Positions 8,097 to 16,126 of a stretch of 21,789 nt of DNA are shown piece after piece. The notes beneath the pieces are model-generated. The model ran no database searches and was not told the DNA's origin. It saw only the letters and a list, made by a program, of their open reading frames with translations. Numbering within the stretch: position 1 is the first letter of the stretch; every line of letters begins with the position of its first letter. Source of the stretch: an uncultured Fusobacterium sp. (GTDB lineage Bacteria; Fusobacteriota; Fusobacteriia; Fusobacteriales; Fusobacteriaceae). The translations under genes and the position numbers were made by a program. The DNA is taken from assembly GCA_900542625.1 (NCBI GenBank), contig UQOH01000036.1:1-21789 (forward strand). The letters are read 5' to 3'.

Positions 8097-8125
8097 TTGA
8101 TAGAGGTTAACACTCTAAATAAATA
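8097..8125 (+). promoter_or_regulatory. Possible pta promoter with an inverted repeat in its spacer
   Basis: TTGATA (8097-8102), 17-base spacer, TAAATA (8120-8125); the -10 box is weak. An inverted repeat, TAGAG-7-CTCTA (8101-8117), lies between the boxes and could be an operator. A second weak candidate is TTGTAA-17-TAAGAT at 8043-8071. The 211-base gap 7962-8172 holds nothing else that I recognise. Confidence 0.3.
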
Positions 8126-8172
8126 TTGGAAACAACTAAATTAAAATAAAGCATTTTTAAGGAGGAACTAAA

Positions 8173-9186
8173 GTGAGTTTTTTAGGTCAAGTAAGAAGAA
8201 GAGCTTTAAAAGCTAACAAAAGAATTGTATTACCAGAATCAGGAGATGAAAGAGTATTAAGAGCAACTGCTGAAATTTTAAAAGAAAAATTAGCAAGACC
8301 TATCTTAATCGGAGAAGAAACAAAAATAATGTATGATGCAAAAGCATACAACATCTCTTTAGAGGGAGTTAAGATAGTTAACCCAGCTACTTTCGAAAGA
8401 ATGGATGAATATGCACAAAAATTAGCAGAATTAAGAGCTAAAAAAGGAATGACTTTTGAACAAGCAAAAGAAATCTTAACTACTGACATCAACTTCTTTG
8501 GTGCTATGTTAGTAAAAATGGGAGATGCAGACGGAATGGTTTCTGGAGCAACTTCTCCAACAGCTAAAGTATTAAAAGCAGGAATCCAAGTTATTGGAAC
8601 TAAACCAGGAGTAAAAACAGTATCTTCTGTATTCATTATGGAACTTTCTCAATTCAAAGAATTATACGGAAGCGTATTATTATTCGGAGACTGTTCAGTA
8701 ATTCCTAGACCAACTTCTGAGCAATTAGCAGATATCGCTTGCGAAGCTGCTGAATCAGCAAGAATAATTGCAGGAATCAACCCAAGAGTTGCTTTAATGA
8801 CATTCTCTACTAAAGGTTCTGCTCAACACGAATGTGTAGATCTAGTTAAAGAAGCTGGAAGAATCTTAAGAGAAAGAAAAGTAGCTTTCAGATTTGATGA
8901 TGAATTACAAGCTGACGCTGCATTAGTTAAATCAGTAGGAGAAATCAAAGCTCCATTATCTGATGTATCAGGAAACGCAAACGTATTAATATTCCCTAAC
9001 TTATCAGCAGGAAACATTGGATACAAATTAGTTCAAAGATTAGCAGGAGCTAAAGCTTTCGGACCAATCATCCAAGGTGTTGCATCACCAATCAACGACT
9101 TATCTAGAGGATGTAACGTAGAAGATATCGTTGTATTAACAGCTATAACTTCAGCTCAAGCATGTTTAGAGTGTTGTGAAGACTAA
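8173..9186 (+). CDS. pta: Phosphate acetyltransferase
   Basis: A 337-residue short-form Pta (no N-terminal DRTGG or BioD-like extension). It converts acetyl-CoA and phosphate to acetyl phosphate and CoA, the step before acetate kinase. The start is MSFLGQVRRRA followed by RIVLPESGDERVLRA, typical of the family; the start codon is GTG with GGAGG at 8161-8165. The catalytic DLSRGCNVED block near the C terminus (Asp309, Ser311, Arg312, Asp318) is intact, as is DGMVSGATSPTAKVLKAGI. ackA follows 73 bases later on the same strand with no terminator between, so the two are probably co-transcribed. Codon use (TTA, AAC, TTC, ATC, CAA) differs from most neighbours and indicates high expression. Confidence 0.97.
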   Translation: MSFLGQVRRRALKANKRIVLPESGDERVLRATAEILKEKLARPILIGEETKIMYDAKAYNISLEGVKIVNPATFERMDEYAQKLAELRAKKGMTFEQAKEILTTDINFFGAMLVKMGDADGMVSGATSPTAKVLKAGIQVIGTKPGVKTVSSVFIMELSQFKELYGSVLLFGDCSVIPRPTSEQLADIACEAAESARIIAGINPRVALMTFSTKGSAQHECVDLVKEAGRILRERKVAFRFDDELQADAALVKSVGEIKAPLSDVSGNANVLIFPNLSAGNIGYKLVQRLAGAKAFGPIIQGVASPINDLSRGCNVEDIVVLTAITSAQACLECCED

Positions 9187-9259
9187 TTAAACAAAAATAA
9201 CAAAAATATATTATTGAAAATTGAATAAAGTTGAAAAAATATTATTGAGGAGTGTGTAA

Positions 9260-10459
9260 ATGAAAGTATTAGTTATAAACTGTGGAAGTTCATCTCTTAA
9301 GTATCAATTATTAAATCCGGAAACAAAAGAAGTGTTTGCAATCGGATTATGTGAAAGAATAGGAATCGAAGGATCTAAAATGGAATATGAAGTTCCGGCT
9401 AAAGATTTTGAAATAACTGTAACTGAGCCTATGCCTACACATAAAGAAGCATTAACATTAGTTATAAATGCTATAACAGATAAAGAACACGGAGTAGTAG
9501 CATCTGTTGACGAAATAGACGCTGTTGGACACAGAGTTGTTCACGGAGGAGAAGACTTCGTTAAATCTGTATTACTTACAGATGAAGTATTAAAAGGAAT
9601 TGAAGCTAACAACGAATTAGCTCCATTACACAACCCAGCAAACTTAATCGGAATCAAAACTTGTCAAGAACTTATGCCTGGAAAACCAAATGTAGGAGTA
9701 TTCGACACTGCATTCCACCAAACAATGCCTGCTGAAGCATTCATGTATGCTCTTCCATACGAAGACTACACTGAATTAAAAGTTAGAAAATACGGATTCC
9801 ACGGAACATCTCACAAATTCGTATCTCAAGAATGTTTAAGAGAGTTAGGAAACCCTGAGCATTCAAGAATAATCGTTTGCCACTTAGGAAACGGAGCATC
9901 AATATCAGCTGTAAAAGATGGAAAATGTATAGATACATCTATGGGACTTACTCCATTACAAGGTGTAATGATGGGAACTAGATGTGGAGATATCGATCCG
10001 GCAGCAGTTTTATTCATAAAAGGTAAAAGAGGACTTACAGATAAAGAAATGGATAACAGATTAAACAAACAATCTGGAATCTTAGGAGTATTTGGAAAAT
10101 CTTCTGACTGCAGAGATATGGAAAACGGAGTTGCTGAAGGTGACGAAAGAGCAATTCTTGCTGAAAAAATGTTCATCTACAAAATAAAAGCATACATAGG
10201 AAACTATGCAGCTCAATTAGGTGGAGTAGACGCTATCTGCTTTACTGGAGGAATCGGAGAAAACGCTGCAGGTATAAGAGAAGCTGTAGTTGAAGGATTA
10301 GAGTTCATGGGAATCGTAATGAACAAAGAAGTTAACTCTGTTAGAAAGAAAGGTATCGTAGACTTAACTGGTGAAGGATCAAAAGCTAGATTATTCAAAA
10401 TACCTACAAACGAAGAGTTAGCAATAGCTAGAGATACATACGAAATAGTAACTAAATAA
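9260..10459 (+). CDS. ackA: Acetate kinase
   Basis: A 399-residue ASKHA-fold kinase of usual length. It transfers phosphate from acetyl phosphate to ADP, the ATP-yielding step of acetate fermentation. Family motifs are present: VLVINCGSSSLKYQLL at the N terminus, GHRVVHGGEDF (Arg92), VFDTAFHQTMP, YGFHGTSHK, CHLGNGASIS (His208), MGTRCGDIDPA, CFTGGIGENAAGIRE, and TNEELAIARDT (Glu385/Glu386 near the C terminus). No expected residue is missing. A TGAGGAG ribosome site precedes the ATG. It sits between pta and the pyruvate:ferredoxin oxidoreductase gene, so three consecutive steps from pyruvate to acetate are encoded together. Confidence 0.97.
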   Translation: MKVLVINCGSSSLKYQLLNPETKEVFAIGLCERIGIEGSKMEYEVPAKDFEITVTEPMPTHKEALTLVINAITDKEHGVVASVDEIDAVGHRVVHGGEDFVKSVLLTDEVLKGIEANNELAPLHNPANLIGIKTCQELMPGKPNVGVFDTAFHQTMPAEAFMYALPYEDYTELKVRKYGFHGTSHKFVSQECLRELGNPEHSRIIVCHLGNGASISAVKDGKCIDTSMGLTPLQGVMMGTRCGDIDPAAVLFIKGKRGLTDKEMDNRLNKQSGILGVFGKSSDCRDMENGVAEGDERAILAEKMFIYKIKAYIGNYAAQLGGVDAICFTGGIGENAAGIREAVVEGLEFMGIVMNKEVNSVRKKGIVDLTGEGSKARLFKIPTNEELAIARDTYEIVTK

Positions 10460-10488
10460 TAGACAAAATTTAGATTTATTGATAAAAT
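10460..10488 (+). promoter_or_regulatory. Predicted sigma-70 promoter for the pyruvate:ferredoxin oxidoreductase gene
   Basis: TAGACA (10460-10465), 17-base spacer, TAAAAT (10483-10488); each box matches consensus at five of six positions. It begins immediately after the ackA stop. The predicted start of transcription, about 10495, coincides with the first base of a 25-nt palindrome. The leader would be about 91 bases. Confidence 0.6.
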
Positions 10489-10494
10489 ATAAAG

Positions 10495-10548
10495 GTGCAC
10501 GTGATTTAATCACATGCACATCAAAGTAAGGCAGCAATGTGATTAAAT
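10495..10548 (+). promoter_or_regulatory. Leader with two mutually exclusive hairpins (RNA element or operator)
   Basis: Positions 10495-10519 form a 25-nt palindrome (12-bp arms, one C/A mismatch, GTGCAyGTGATT pairing with AATCACATGCAC). The inner ATTTAATCACAT (10504-10515) can instead pair perfectly with ATGTGATTAAAT (10537-10548) around a 21-nt loop. No T-run follows either hairpin, so neither looks like a terminator. Confidence 0.55.
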
Positions 10549-10585
10549 ATATAAAACTCAAAGTTAAGTAAAGGGAGGAAACAAA

Positions 10586-13500
10586 ATGGCAAAAAAAATG
10601 CAGACTATGGACGGAAACCAAGCCGCAGCATATGCATCATACGCATTTACTGAAGTAGCAGGAATTTATCCAATAACTCCATCATCTCCAATGGCAGAAT
10701 ACACAGATGAATGGGCAGCAAAAGGAATGAAAAACATATTTGATGTTCCTGTAAAATTAGTTGAAATGCAATCTGAGGCGGGAGCTGCTGGAACAGTTCA
10801 CGGTTCATTATTAGCAGGAGCATTAACAACTACTTACACAGCATCACAAGGGTTATTATTAAAAATACCTAACATGTACAAAATAGCTGGAGAATTATTA
10901 CCAGGTGTTATACATGTATCTGCAAGAGCTTTATCAACTCATGCATTATCAATCTTCGGAGACCACCAAGATATCTATGCAGCAAGACAAACAGGATTTG
11001 CTATGTTAGCATCTAACTCTGTTCAAGAAGTTATGGATATAGCTGGAGTTGCTCACTTAGCAGCTATCAAATCTAGCATTCCATTCATGCACTTCTTTGA
11101 TGGATTCAGAACTTCTCACGAAATTCAAAAAGTAGAAGTTATGGACTACGAAGTATTCAAAAACTTAATCGACATGGACGCTGTTGAAAAATTCAGAAAG
11201 AGAGCTTTAAACCCTGAGTTCCCAGTAACTAAAGGTACAGCTCAAAACGATGACATCTACTTCCAAGGAAGAGAAGCTCAAAACAAAATGTATGACGCTG
11301 TTCCAGATGTAGTTGCTCACTACTTAGCAGAAATTTCTAAAGTAACTGGAAGAGACTACAAACCTTTCAACTACTATGGACACCCAGAAGCAGAAAGAGT
11401 AATCGTTGCTATGGGATCTGTATGTGAGGCTGCTGAAGAAGTTATCGACAACTTATTAGCTAAAGGAGAAAAAGTTGGTTTAGTAAAAGTTCACTTATAC
11501 AGACCATTCTCAGCTAAATACTTCTTCGATGTATTCCCTAAAACAGTTAAGAAAATCGCTGTTCTTGACAGAACTAAAGAATCAGGATCAATCGGAGAAC
11601 CTTTATACCTTGATGTAAGAGCTCTATTCTACGGAATGGAAAATGCTCCAGTAATCGTAGGTGGAAGATACGGACTATCTTCTAAAGATACAACTCCAGC
11701 TCAAATATTCGCAGTATATGACGAATTAACTAAAGATGAACCTAAAAACGGATTCACTATTGGTATAGAAGATGACGTAACATTTACTTCATTAGAAGCA
11801 ACTAACCACACTGTAGTATCTGACGAAGACGTAAAAGCTTGCTTATTCTTCGGATTAGGAGCAGACGGAACAGTTGGAGCTAACAAAAACTCTATAAAAA
11901 TCATCGGAGACAAAACAGACTTATATGCTCAAGCATACTTCGCATATGACTCTAAAAAATCTGGAGGAGTTACTAGATCTCACTTAAGATTCGGTAAAAA
12001 ACCTATCAGATCTACTTACCTAGTTTCTGCTCCATCATTCGTAGCATGTTCAGTACCAGCTTACGTTGGACAATATGATATGATCAATGGATTAAAACAA
12101 GGTGGAACATTCTTATTAAACTGTGTATGGGATAAAGACGAAGTAGTTAAACACATCCCTAACAGCTTCAAAAAATTACTAGCTGAAAAAGAAGCTAAAT
12201 TCTATATCATCAACGCAACTAAACTTGCTGTTGAAATAGGATTAGGAAACAGAACAAACACAATCATGCAATCTGCATTCTTCAAATTAGCAGAAATCAT
12301 TCCATTTGAAGAAGCTCAACAATACATGAAAGACTACGCTAAAAAATCTTATGCTAAAAAAGGTGACGATATAGTTCAACTTAACTATAACGCAATCGAC
12401 AGAGGAGCAGACGGAATCGTTGAAATCACTGTTGACCCAGCATGGAAAGATTTAGGAGCAGACGAGTGTACAGAAGGATGCTCTTGCGGAACAGCAAAAG
12501 CTGAATGTTCTTGCTGCGACGAAGACTTAACAGCTAGATATGCTAAAAACATATCTTACCCAGTTAACCACGTTAAAGGATATGACCTTCCAGTATCTGC
12601 ATTCAAAGGATACGAAGATGGTACTATCGAAAACGGATTAGCAGCTTACGAAAAGAGAGGAATAGCTGTAAGCGTTCCTGAGTGGCAAGTAGCTAACTGT
12701 ATCCAATGTGGACAATGTTCTTACGTATGTCCTCACGCAGTAATCAGACCATTCTTATTAGATGAAGCTGAAGTTGCTGCTGCACCAGCTGGAATGGAAT
12801 TCAAAAAACCAGTAGGTGTTGGATTAGACGGATTACAATACAGAATCCAAGTTTCTGTAATGGACTGTACAGGATGTGGATCTTGTGTTAACGTATGTCC
12901 TGCTAAAGAAAAAGCATTAGTAATGATCCCTATCGATGAAGCTAAAGCTAAATGTGAAGTAGAACATGCAGAATACATGTTTAACAAAGTAACTTACAAA
13001 GACGACAAAATGGCTAAAAACACAGTTAAAGGATCTCAATTCGCTCAACCACTATTTGAATTCAATGGTGCTTGTCCAGGATGTGGAGAAACTCCTTACT
13101 TAAAAGCTATAACTCAATTATTCGGAGAAAGAATGATGGTAGCTAACGCTACAGGATGTTCTTCAATCTATTCAGGATCTTCTCCTTCAACTCCATACTG
13201 TAAAAATGCAAAAGGACACGGACCATCTTGGGGATCTTCATTATTTGAAGACAACGCTGAGTTTGGAATGGGAATGCACGTTGCAGTAGAAGCTTTAAGA
13301 GACAGAATCCAAGATATAATGGAAAAGAACATGGACAAAGTATCAGCTGAAGTTGCTGAATTATTCCAAAAATGGATTGCTAACAGAACAAGTGGAGCTG
13401 TAACTCAAGAAGTTAGAGACCAATTAGTTCCTATGTTAGAAGCTTGCGGATGTCCAGTTTCTAAAGAATTACTAGCATTAAAACAATATCTAGTTAAAAA

Positions 13501-14176
13501 ATCTCAATGGATCTTCGGAGGAGTCGGTTGGGCATACGATATCGGTTATGGTGGAGTTGACCACGTTTTAGCTACTAACGAAGATATCAACGTTGTTGTT
13601 CTTGATACAGAAGTTTACTCTAACACTGGAGGACAAGCTTCTAAATCAACTCCAACTGGAGCAATTGCAAAATTCGCTGCAGCAGGAAAATCATTCAAGA
13701 AAAAAGACCTTGCAGCAATAGCTATGTCTTATGGACACATCTATGTTGCACAAGTATGTATGGGTGCAAACCAACAACAATACTTAAAAGCATTAGCTGA
13801 AGCTGAAGCTTACAATGGACCATCTCTAATCATAGCTTATGCTCCATGTATCAACCACGGAATCAAAAAAGGTATGAGCAAATCTCAAACTGAGATGAAA
13901 CTTGCTACTGAATGTGGATACTGGCCAATATTCAGATACAACCCTGCATTAGAAAAAGAAGGTAAAAACCCATTACAAATAGACTGTAAAGAGCCTAACT
14001 GGGATAAATACCAAGAATATCTAATGGGAGAAGTTAGATATGCAACATTATCTAAAGCTAATCCAAAAGAAGCAGAAGCTTTATTCGCTAAGAATAAATT
14101 CGATGCTCAAAGAAGATGGAGACAATATAACAGACTTGCAGCTATGGACTTCTCTGGAGAGAAAAAAGAAGACTAA
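10586..14176 (+). CDS. nifJ: Pyruvate:ferredoxin (flavodoxin) oxidoreductase, single-chain, with altered GDG motif
   Basis: A 1196-residue homodimer-type PFOR: pyruvate, CoA and oxidised ferredoxin give acetyl-CoA, CO2 and reduced ferredoxin. Numbering tracks the Desulfocurvibacter (Desulfovibrio) africanus enzyme: Thr31 in YPITPSSP, Glu64 in EMQSEAG, Arg114 in SARALSTHA. Two ferredoxin clusters follow, Cys705/708/711/715 and Cys761/764/767/771, and the proximal cluster Cys830/833/858/1088. Thiamine-site residues Thr1008, Val1010 and Asn1013 are present. The expected GGDGWAYDIG reads GGVGWAYDIG: Val980 replaces the magnesium-binding Asp, which could abolish activity or be a base error. The linker carries six extra Cys (628-644). 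GGGAGG precedes the ATG. Codon use is highly biased. The gene has its own promoter and a strong terminator. Confidence 0.95.
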   Translation: MAKKMQTMDGNQAAAYASYAFTEVAGIYPITPSSPMAEYTDEWAAKGMKNIFDVPVKLVEMQSEAGAAGTVHGSLLAGALTTTYTASQGLLLKIPNMYKIAGELLPGVIHVSARALSTHALSIFGDHQDIYAARQTGFAMLASNSVQEVMDIAGVAHLAAIKSSIPFMHFFDGFRTSHEIQKVEVMDYEVFKNLIDMDAVEKFRKRALNPEFPVTKGTAQNDDIYFQGREAQNKMYDAVPDVVAHYLAEISKVTGRDYKPFNYYGHPEAERVIVAMGSVCEAAEEVIDNLLAKGEKVGLVKVHLYRPFSAKYFFDVFPKTVKKIAVLDRTKESGSIGEPLYLDVRALFYGMENAPVIVGGRYGLSSKDTTPAQIFAVYDELTKDEPKNGFTIGIEDDVTFTSLEATNHTVVSDEDVKACLFFGLGADGTVGANKNSIKIIGDKTDLYAQAYFAYDSKKSGGVTRSHLRFGKKPIRSTYLVSAPSFVACSVPAYVGQYDMINGLKQGGTFLLNCVWDKDEVVKHIPNSFKKLLAEKEAKFYIINATKLAVEIGLGNRTNTIMQSAFFKLAEIIPFEEAQQYMKDYAKKSYAKKGDDIVQLNYNAIDRGADGIVEITVDPAWKDLGADECTEGCSCGTAKAECSCCDEDLTARYAKNISYPVNHVKGYDLPVSAFKGYEDGTIENGLAAYEKRGIAVSVPEWQVANCIQCGQCSYVCPHAVIRPFLLDEAEVAAAPAGMEFKKPVGVGLDGLQYRIQVSVMDCTGCGSCVNVCPAKEKALVMIPIDEAKAKCEVEHAEYMFNKVTYKDDKMAKNTVKGSQFAQPLFEFNGACPGCGETPYLKAITQLFGERMMVANATGCSSIYSGSSPSTPYCKNAKGHGPSWGSSLFEDNAEFGMGMHVAVEALRDRIQDIMEKNMDKVSAEVAELFQKWIANRTSGAVTQEVRDQLVPMLEACGCPVSKELLALKQYLVKKSQWIFGGVGWAYDIGYGGVDHVLATNEDINVVVLDTEVYSNTGGQASKSTPTGAIAKFAAAGKSFKKKDLAAIAMSYGHIYVAQVCMGANQQQYLKALAEAEAYNGPSLIIAYAPCINHGIKKGMSKSQTEMKLATECGYWPIFRYNPALEKEGKNPLQIDCKEPNWDKYQEYLMGEVRYATLSKANPKEAEALFAKNKFDAQRRWRQYNRLAAMDFSGEKKED

Positions 14177-14226
14177 TTGCTTATCTGTGATATAGTTAAA
14201 ATTAAAAATTCTTAATTGAATAAAAG

Positions 14227-14257
14227 AAAACGGTGCAGAATCTTCTGCACCGTTTTT
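14227..14257 (+). terminator. Rho-independent terminator of the oxidoreductase gene
   Basis: A perfect hairpin, AAAACGGTGCAGAA (14227-14240) pairing with TTCTGCACCGTTTT (14243-14256), followed by a short T-run. It lies 50 bases after the stop codon and is the strongest terminator in the window. Confidence 0.93.
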
Positions 14258-14287
14258 ATATAAGTATATACTATATATAAAAAATAT

Positions 14288-14440
14288 GAAAAATAGTTCT
14301 CTATAATTAAAAATATCAGCGTAATTTATGCAGCGAAACAGAATACAGAAAACTTGACTGTTTGAACGAAGTGAGTTTCAAGTTTTCTTTCTGTGAGCAA
14401 TATAAATCTGCTGATATTTTTTCTTAGAGAACTATTTTTC
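14288..14440 (+). repeat. Palindromic repeat element, copy 1
   Basis: A 153-nt nested hairpin. The outer arms are GAAAAATAGTTCTCTA (14288-14303) and its exact complement (14425-14440). Inside lies a conserved stem, AAAAATATCAGC (14309-14320) with GCTGATATTTTT (14410-14421), then GTAATTTATGCAGC opposite TGAGCAATATAAAT. The inner stem AGAAAACTTGA (14347-14357) pairs with TCAAGTTTTCT (14378-14388) around a loop beginning CTGTTTGAACGAAG. The conserved boxes recur in the same order and orientation at 17377-17538 with different outer and inner stems. It lies between a plus-strand gene and a minus-strand gene. No open reading frame of note is inside. It may act as a terminator for the minus-strand 62-aa gene. 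Confidence 0.9.
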
Positions 14441-14471
14441 TATTTTAATAATTATTTAAATATTTTTCGAT

Positions 14472-14660
14472 TTATTCAACACTGTAAATATTTACTTCTG
14501 TTCCGTCAATAAGAGTTACTATAAACCAGCAGTAACCTTTTTTTAATCCACTCATGCCGCAGTTTTGAAAATTCATAACTTCTTCACTTTCAAACATCTC
14601 TTGAAACAGCTCTTTTTCTATAATTGTTCCTTCTAATTTTAAAATCTCTTCTCTTGTCAT
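14472..14660 (-). CDS. Small protein of unknown function downstream of a MATE transporter gene
   Basis: A 62-residue acidic protein starting MTREEILKLEGTIIEK and ending LIDGTEVNIYSVE. The first half looks helical and the second half like two or three beta strands (YCWFIVTLIDG, EVNIYSVE). I do not recognise the family. A longer frame from ATG 14705 overlaps the MATE gene, but the ATG at 14660 has AGGAGA just upstream and is preferred. It begins 16 bases after the MATE stop and is probably co-transcribed with it. No membrane segment or metal motif is visible; Cys34 and Cys44 are the only cysteines. Confidence 0.7.
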   Translation of the reverse strand: MTREEILKLEGTIIEKELFQEMFESEEVMNFQNCGMSGLKKGYCWFIVTLIDGTEVNIYSVE

Positions 14661-14676
14661 TTTATCTCCTTTCTTT

Positions 14677-16083
14677 TTATACTTTAATTTTTGTCCATTT
14701 TCCACTGTTAAATCTCATTCTTCCTAAAAGATACCTTATAAGCTGATCTATTGAAAGAGAAATCCATGCACCCATAAGTCCAAGCTGTAAAGGATTAACA
14801 AACAGCCAGGCTGTAAAAGGTCTTAAAATTGCAATACTGAAAATAGATATTCCTGCTACAAATTTTGTATCTCCTGCACCACGAAGACAGCCCATGAAAA
14901 CAGTCTGAGATGTCTGCACCAAAGTAGTTACAGCAATAAGCATCATCACCTGTGAACCAAGAGCAACAACATCAGGCTCATTGTTAAATATAGAAATTAA
15001 AAATCTTCTTCCAAACATAAACAGGAAGAAAAGAGTAACAGAAATTATTGTAGACATTCTTTGATTTGCTTTTCCATAAATAATTGCCTTGTCAGGACGT
15101 TTTGCTCCCAAATTCTGCCCTACGAGAGAGGCAGCGGCAACTCCAAGTCCCTCACCACAGTAAAATGAAATATCAATCATATTCATACAGATTTGGTGAA
15201 CAGCAAATGCAACAGTTCCCAGAGAGGCAACAATCTTTGCATAAGAGAAAAATCCGATTCTCATAAAAATCTGCTCTATTGCAGCACTTCCGCTTATATT
15301 AAACAGAGTAGAAATAGTTTTTCTGTCAAATTTCCAGTTTGATTTTAATTTAAGTTCAAGAAATTCATCTTTGACTATAAGAGATTTTACAGACATAAGA
15401 AAAGCAACTACACTTCCTATAACAGTTGCTATTGCAGCACCTTTTACTCCAAGTTTCGGAAATCCCAAAACACCGTTTATTAAAAGATAGTCAAAAATGA
15501 GGTTGAATATATTTGCCATAACATTGGTTTTCATAGAGATTCTGGTTTTTCCTATTCCCCTTTGAGCTGCATTCATTGTAAGGCTCAATGATGTGAAAAC
15601 TATACTTATCATAAGAATTTTATAATAAGCAACAGAATCGTCTATAATGTCACTTCCTGCTCCTGCAAACTCTAAAATATTTCCTGCATAGAAATATCCA
15701 AGAAGAGCCATTATCATTGATATTGCAAAACTTAATATGATTGATTGACGCAGACATCTGTTTGCACCGTCGTAATCATTTTCCCCTTTTCTTCTGGCAG
15801 AAATTGCTGTTACTCCAACGTTCAGGGACCTGATAAGAGCCAGAAGAATAAATTTAGGCTGATTTGTAAGTCCTACTGCAGCTATTGCACCTGAACCTAA
15901 ACTTCCAACCATCATTATATCAACAGAGCCTACCAGCCCAACAAGAACAGTTTCCAATGTACACGGCCATGAAATTCTGAATGCCTCAGAATAAACTTCT
16001 TTTTCTGTGGGAAGCTCTCCCAAAGTTTCATTTTTTCCAATAAGACTTTTAACTGAAAATAAATTTTTTATCATTCCAACCAT
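14677..16083 (-). CDS. MATE-family multidrug/toxin efflux transporter (first)
   Basis: A 468-residue inner-membrane protein with about twelve hydrophobic segments in two homologous six-helix halves. MATE features are visible: SWPCTLETVLVGLVGSVDIMMVG in helix 1-2, the GVTAISARRKGE loop, and in the second half GEGLGVAAASLVGQNLGAKRPDKA. CLRGAGDTKF corresponds to the family's second-half G-x-GDT motif. MATE pumps export cationic drugs or metabolites by Na+ or H+ antiport; the substrate cannot be read from sequence. The N terminus carries about 30 extra polar residues before the first helix. AGAGG lies 8 bases upstream of the ATG. A promoter is predicted upstream, divergent from the threonine-aldolase-like gene, and a 62-aa gene follows. 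Confidence 0.92.
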   Translation of the reverse strand: MVGMIKNLFSVKSLIGKNETLGELPTEKEVYSEAFRISWPCTLETVLVGLVGSVDIMMVGSLGSGAIAAVGLTNQPKFILLALIRSLNVGVTAISARRKGENDYDGANRCLRQSIILSFAISMIMALLGYFYAGNILEFAGAGSDIIDDSVAYYKILMISIVFTSLSLTMNAAQRGIGKTRISMKTNVMANIFNLIFDYLLINGVLGFPKLGVKGAAIATVIGSVVAFLMSVKSLIVKDEFLELKLKSNWKFDRKTISTLFNISGSAAIEQIFMRIGFFSYAKIVASLGTVAFAVHQICMNMIDISFYCGEGLGVAAASLVGQNLGAKRPDKAIIYGKANQRMSTIISVTLFFLFMFGRRFLISIFNNEPDVVALGSQVMMLIAVTTLVQTSQTVFMGCLRGAGDTKFVAGISIFSIAILRPFTAWLFVNPLQLGLMGAWISLSIDQLIRYLLGRMRFNSGKWTKIKV

Positions 16084-16126
16084 ATTATCAACCTCTTATT
16101 AATTCCATTTATTCCCATATAATTAA

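Noticed and set aside
10501..10513. CRP operator in the oxidoreductase leader
   Set aside because: GTGA and TCAC half-sites are 5 bases apart, not 6, and the site would lie downstream of the predicted start; a true CRP site cannot be claimed.
10495..10519. Terminator between ackA and the oxidoreductase gene
   Set aside because: The hairpin is strong but no T-run follows, and the predicted promoter places it at the start of the next transcript.
14661..14705. Longer start for the 62-aa gene overlapping the MATE gene
   Set aside because: The internal ATG at 14660 has AGGAGA at proper spacing; the extra 15 residues are Lys-rich and overlap the MATE C-terminal codons.
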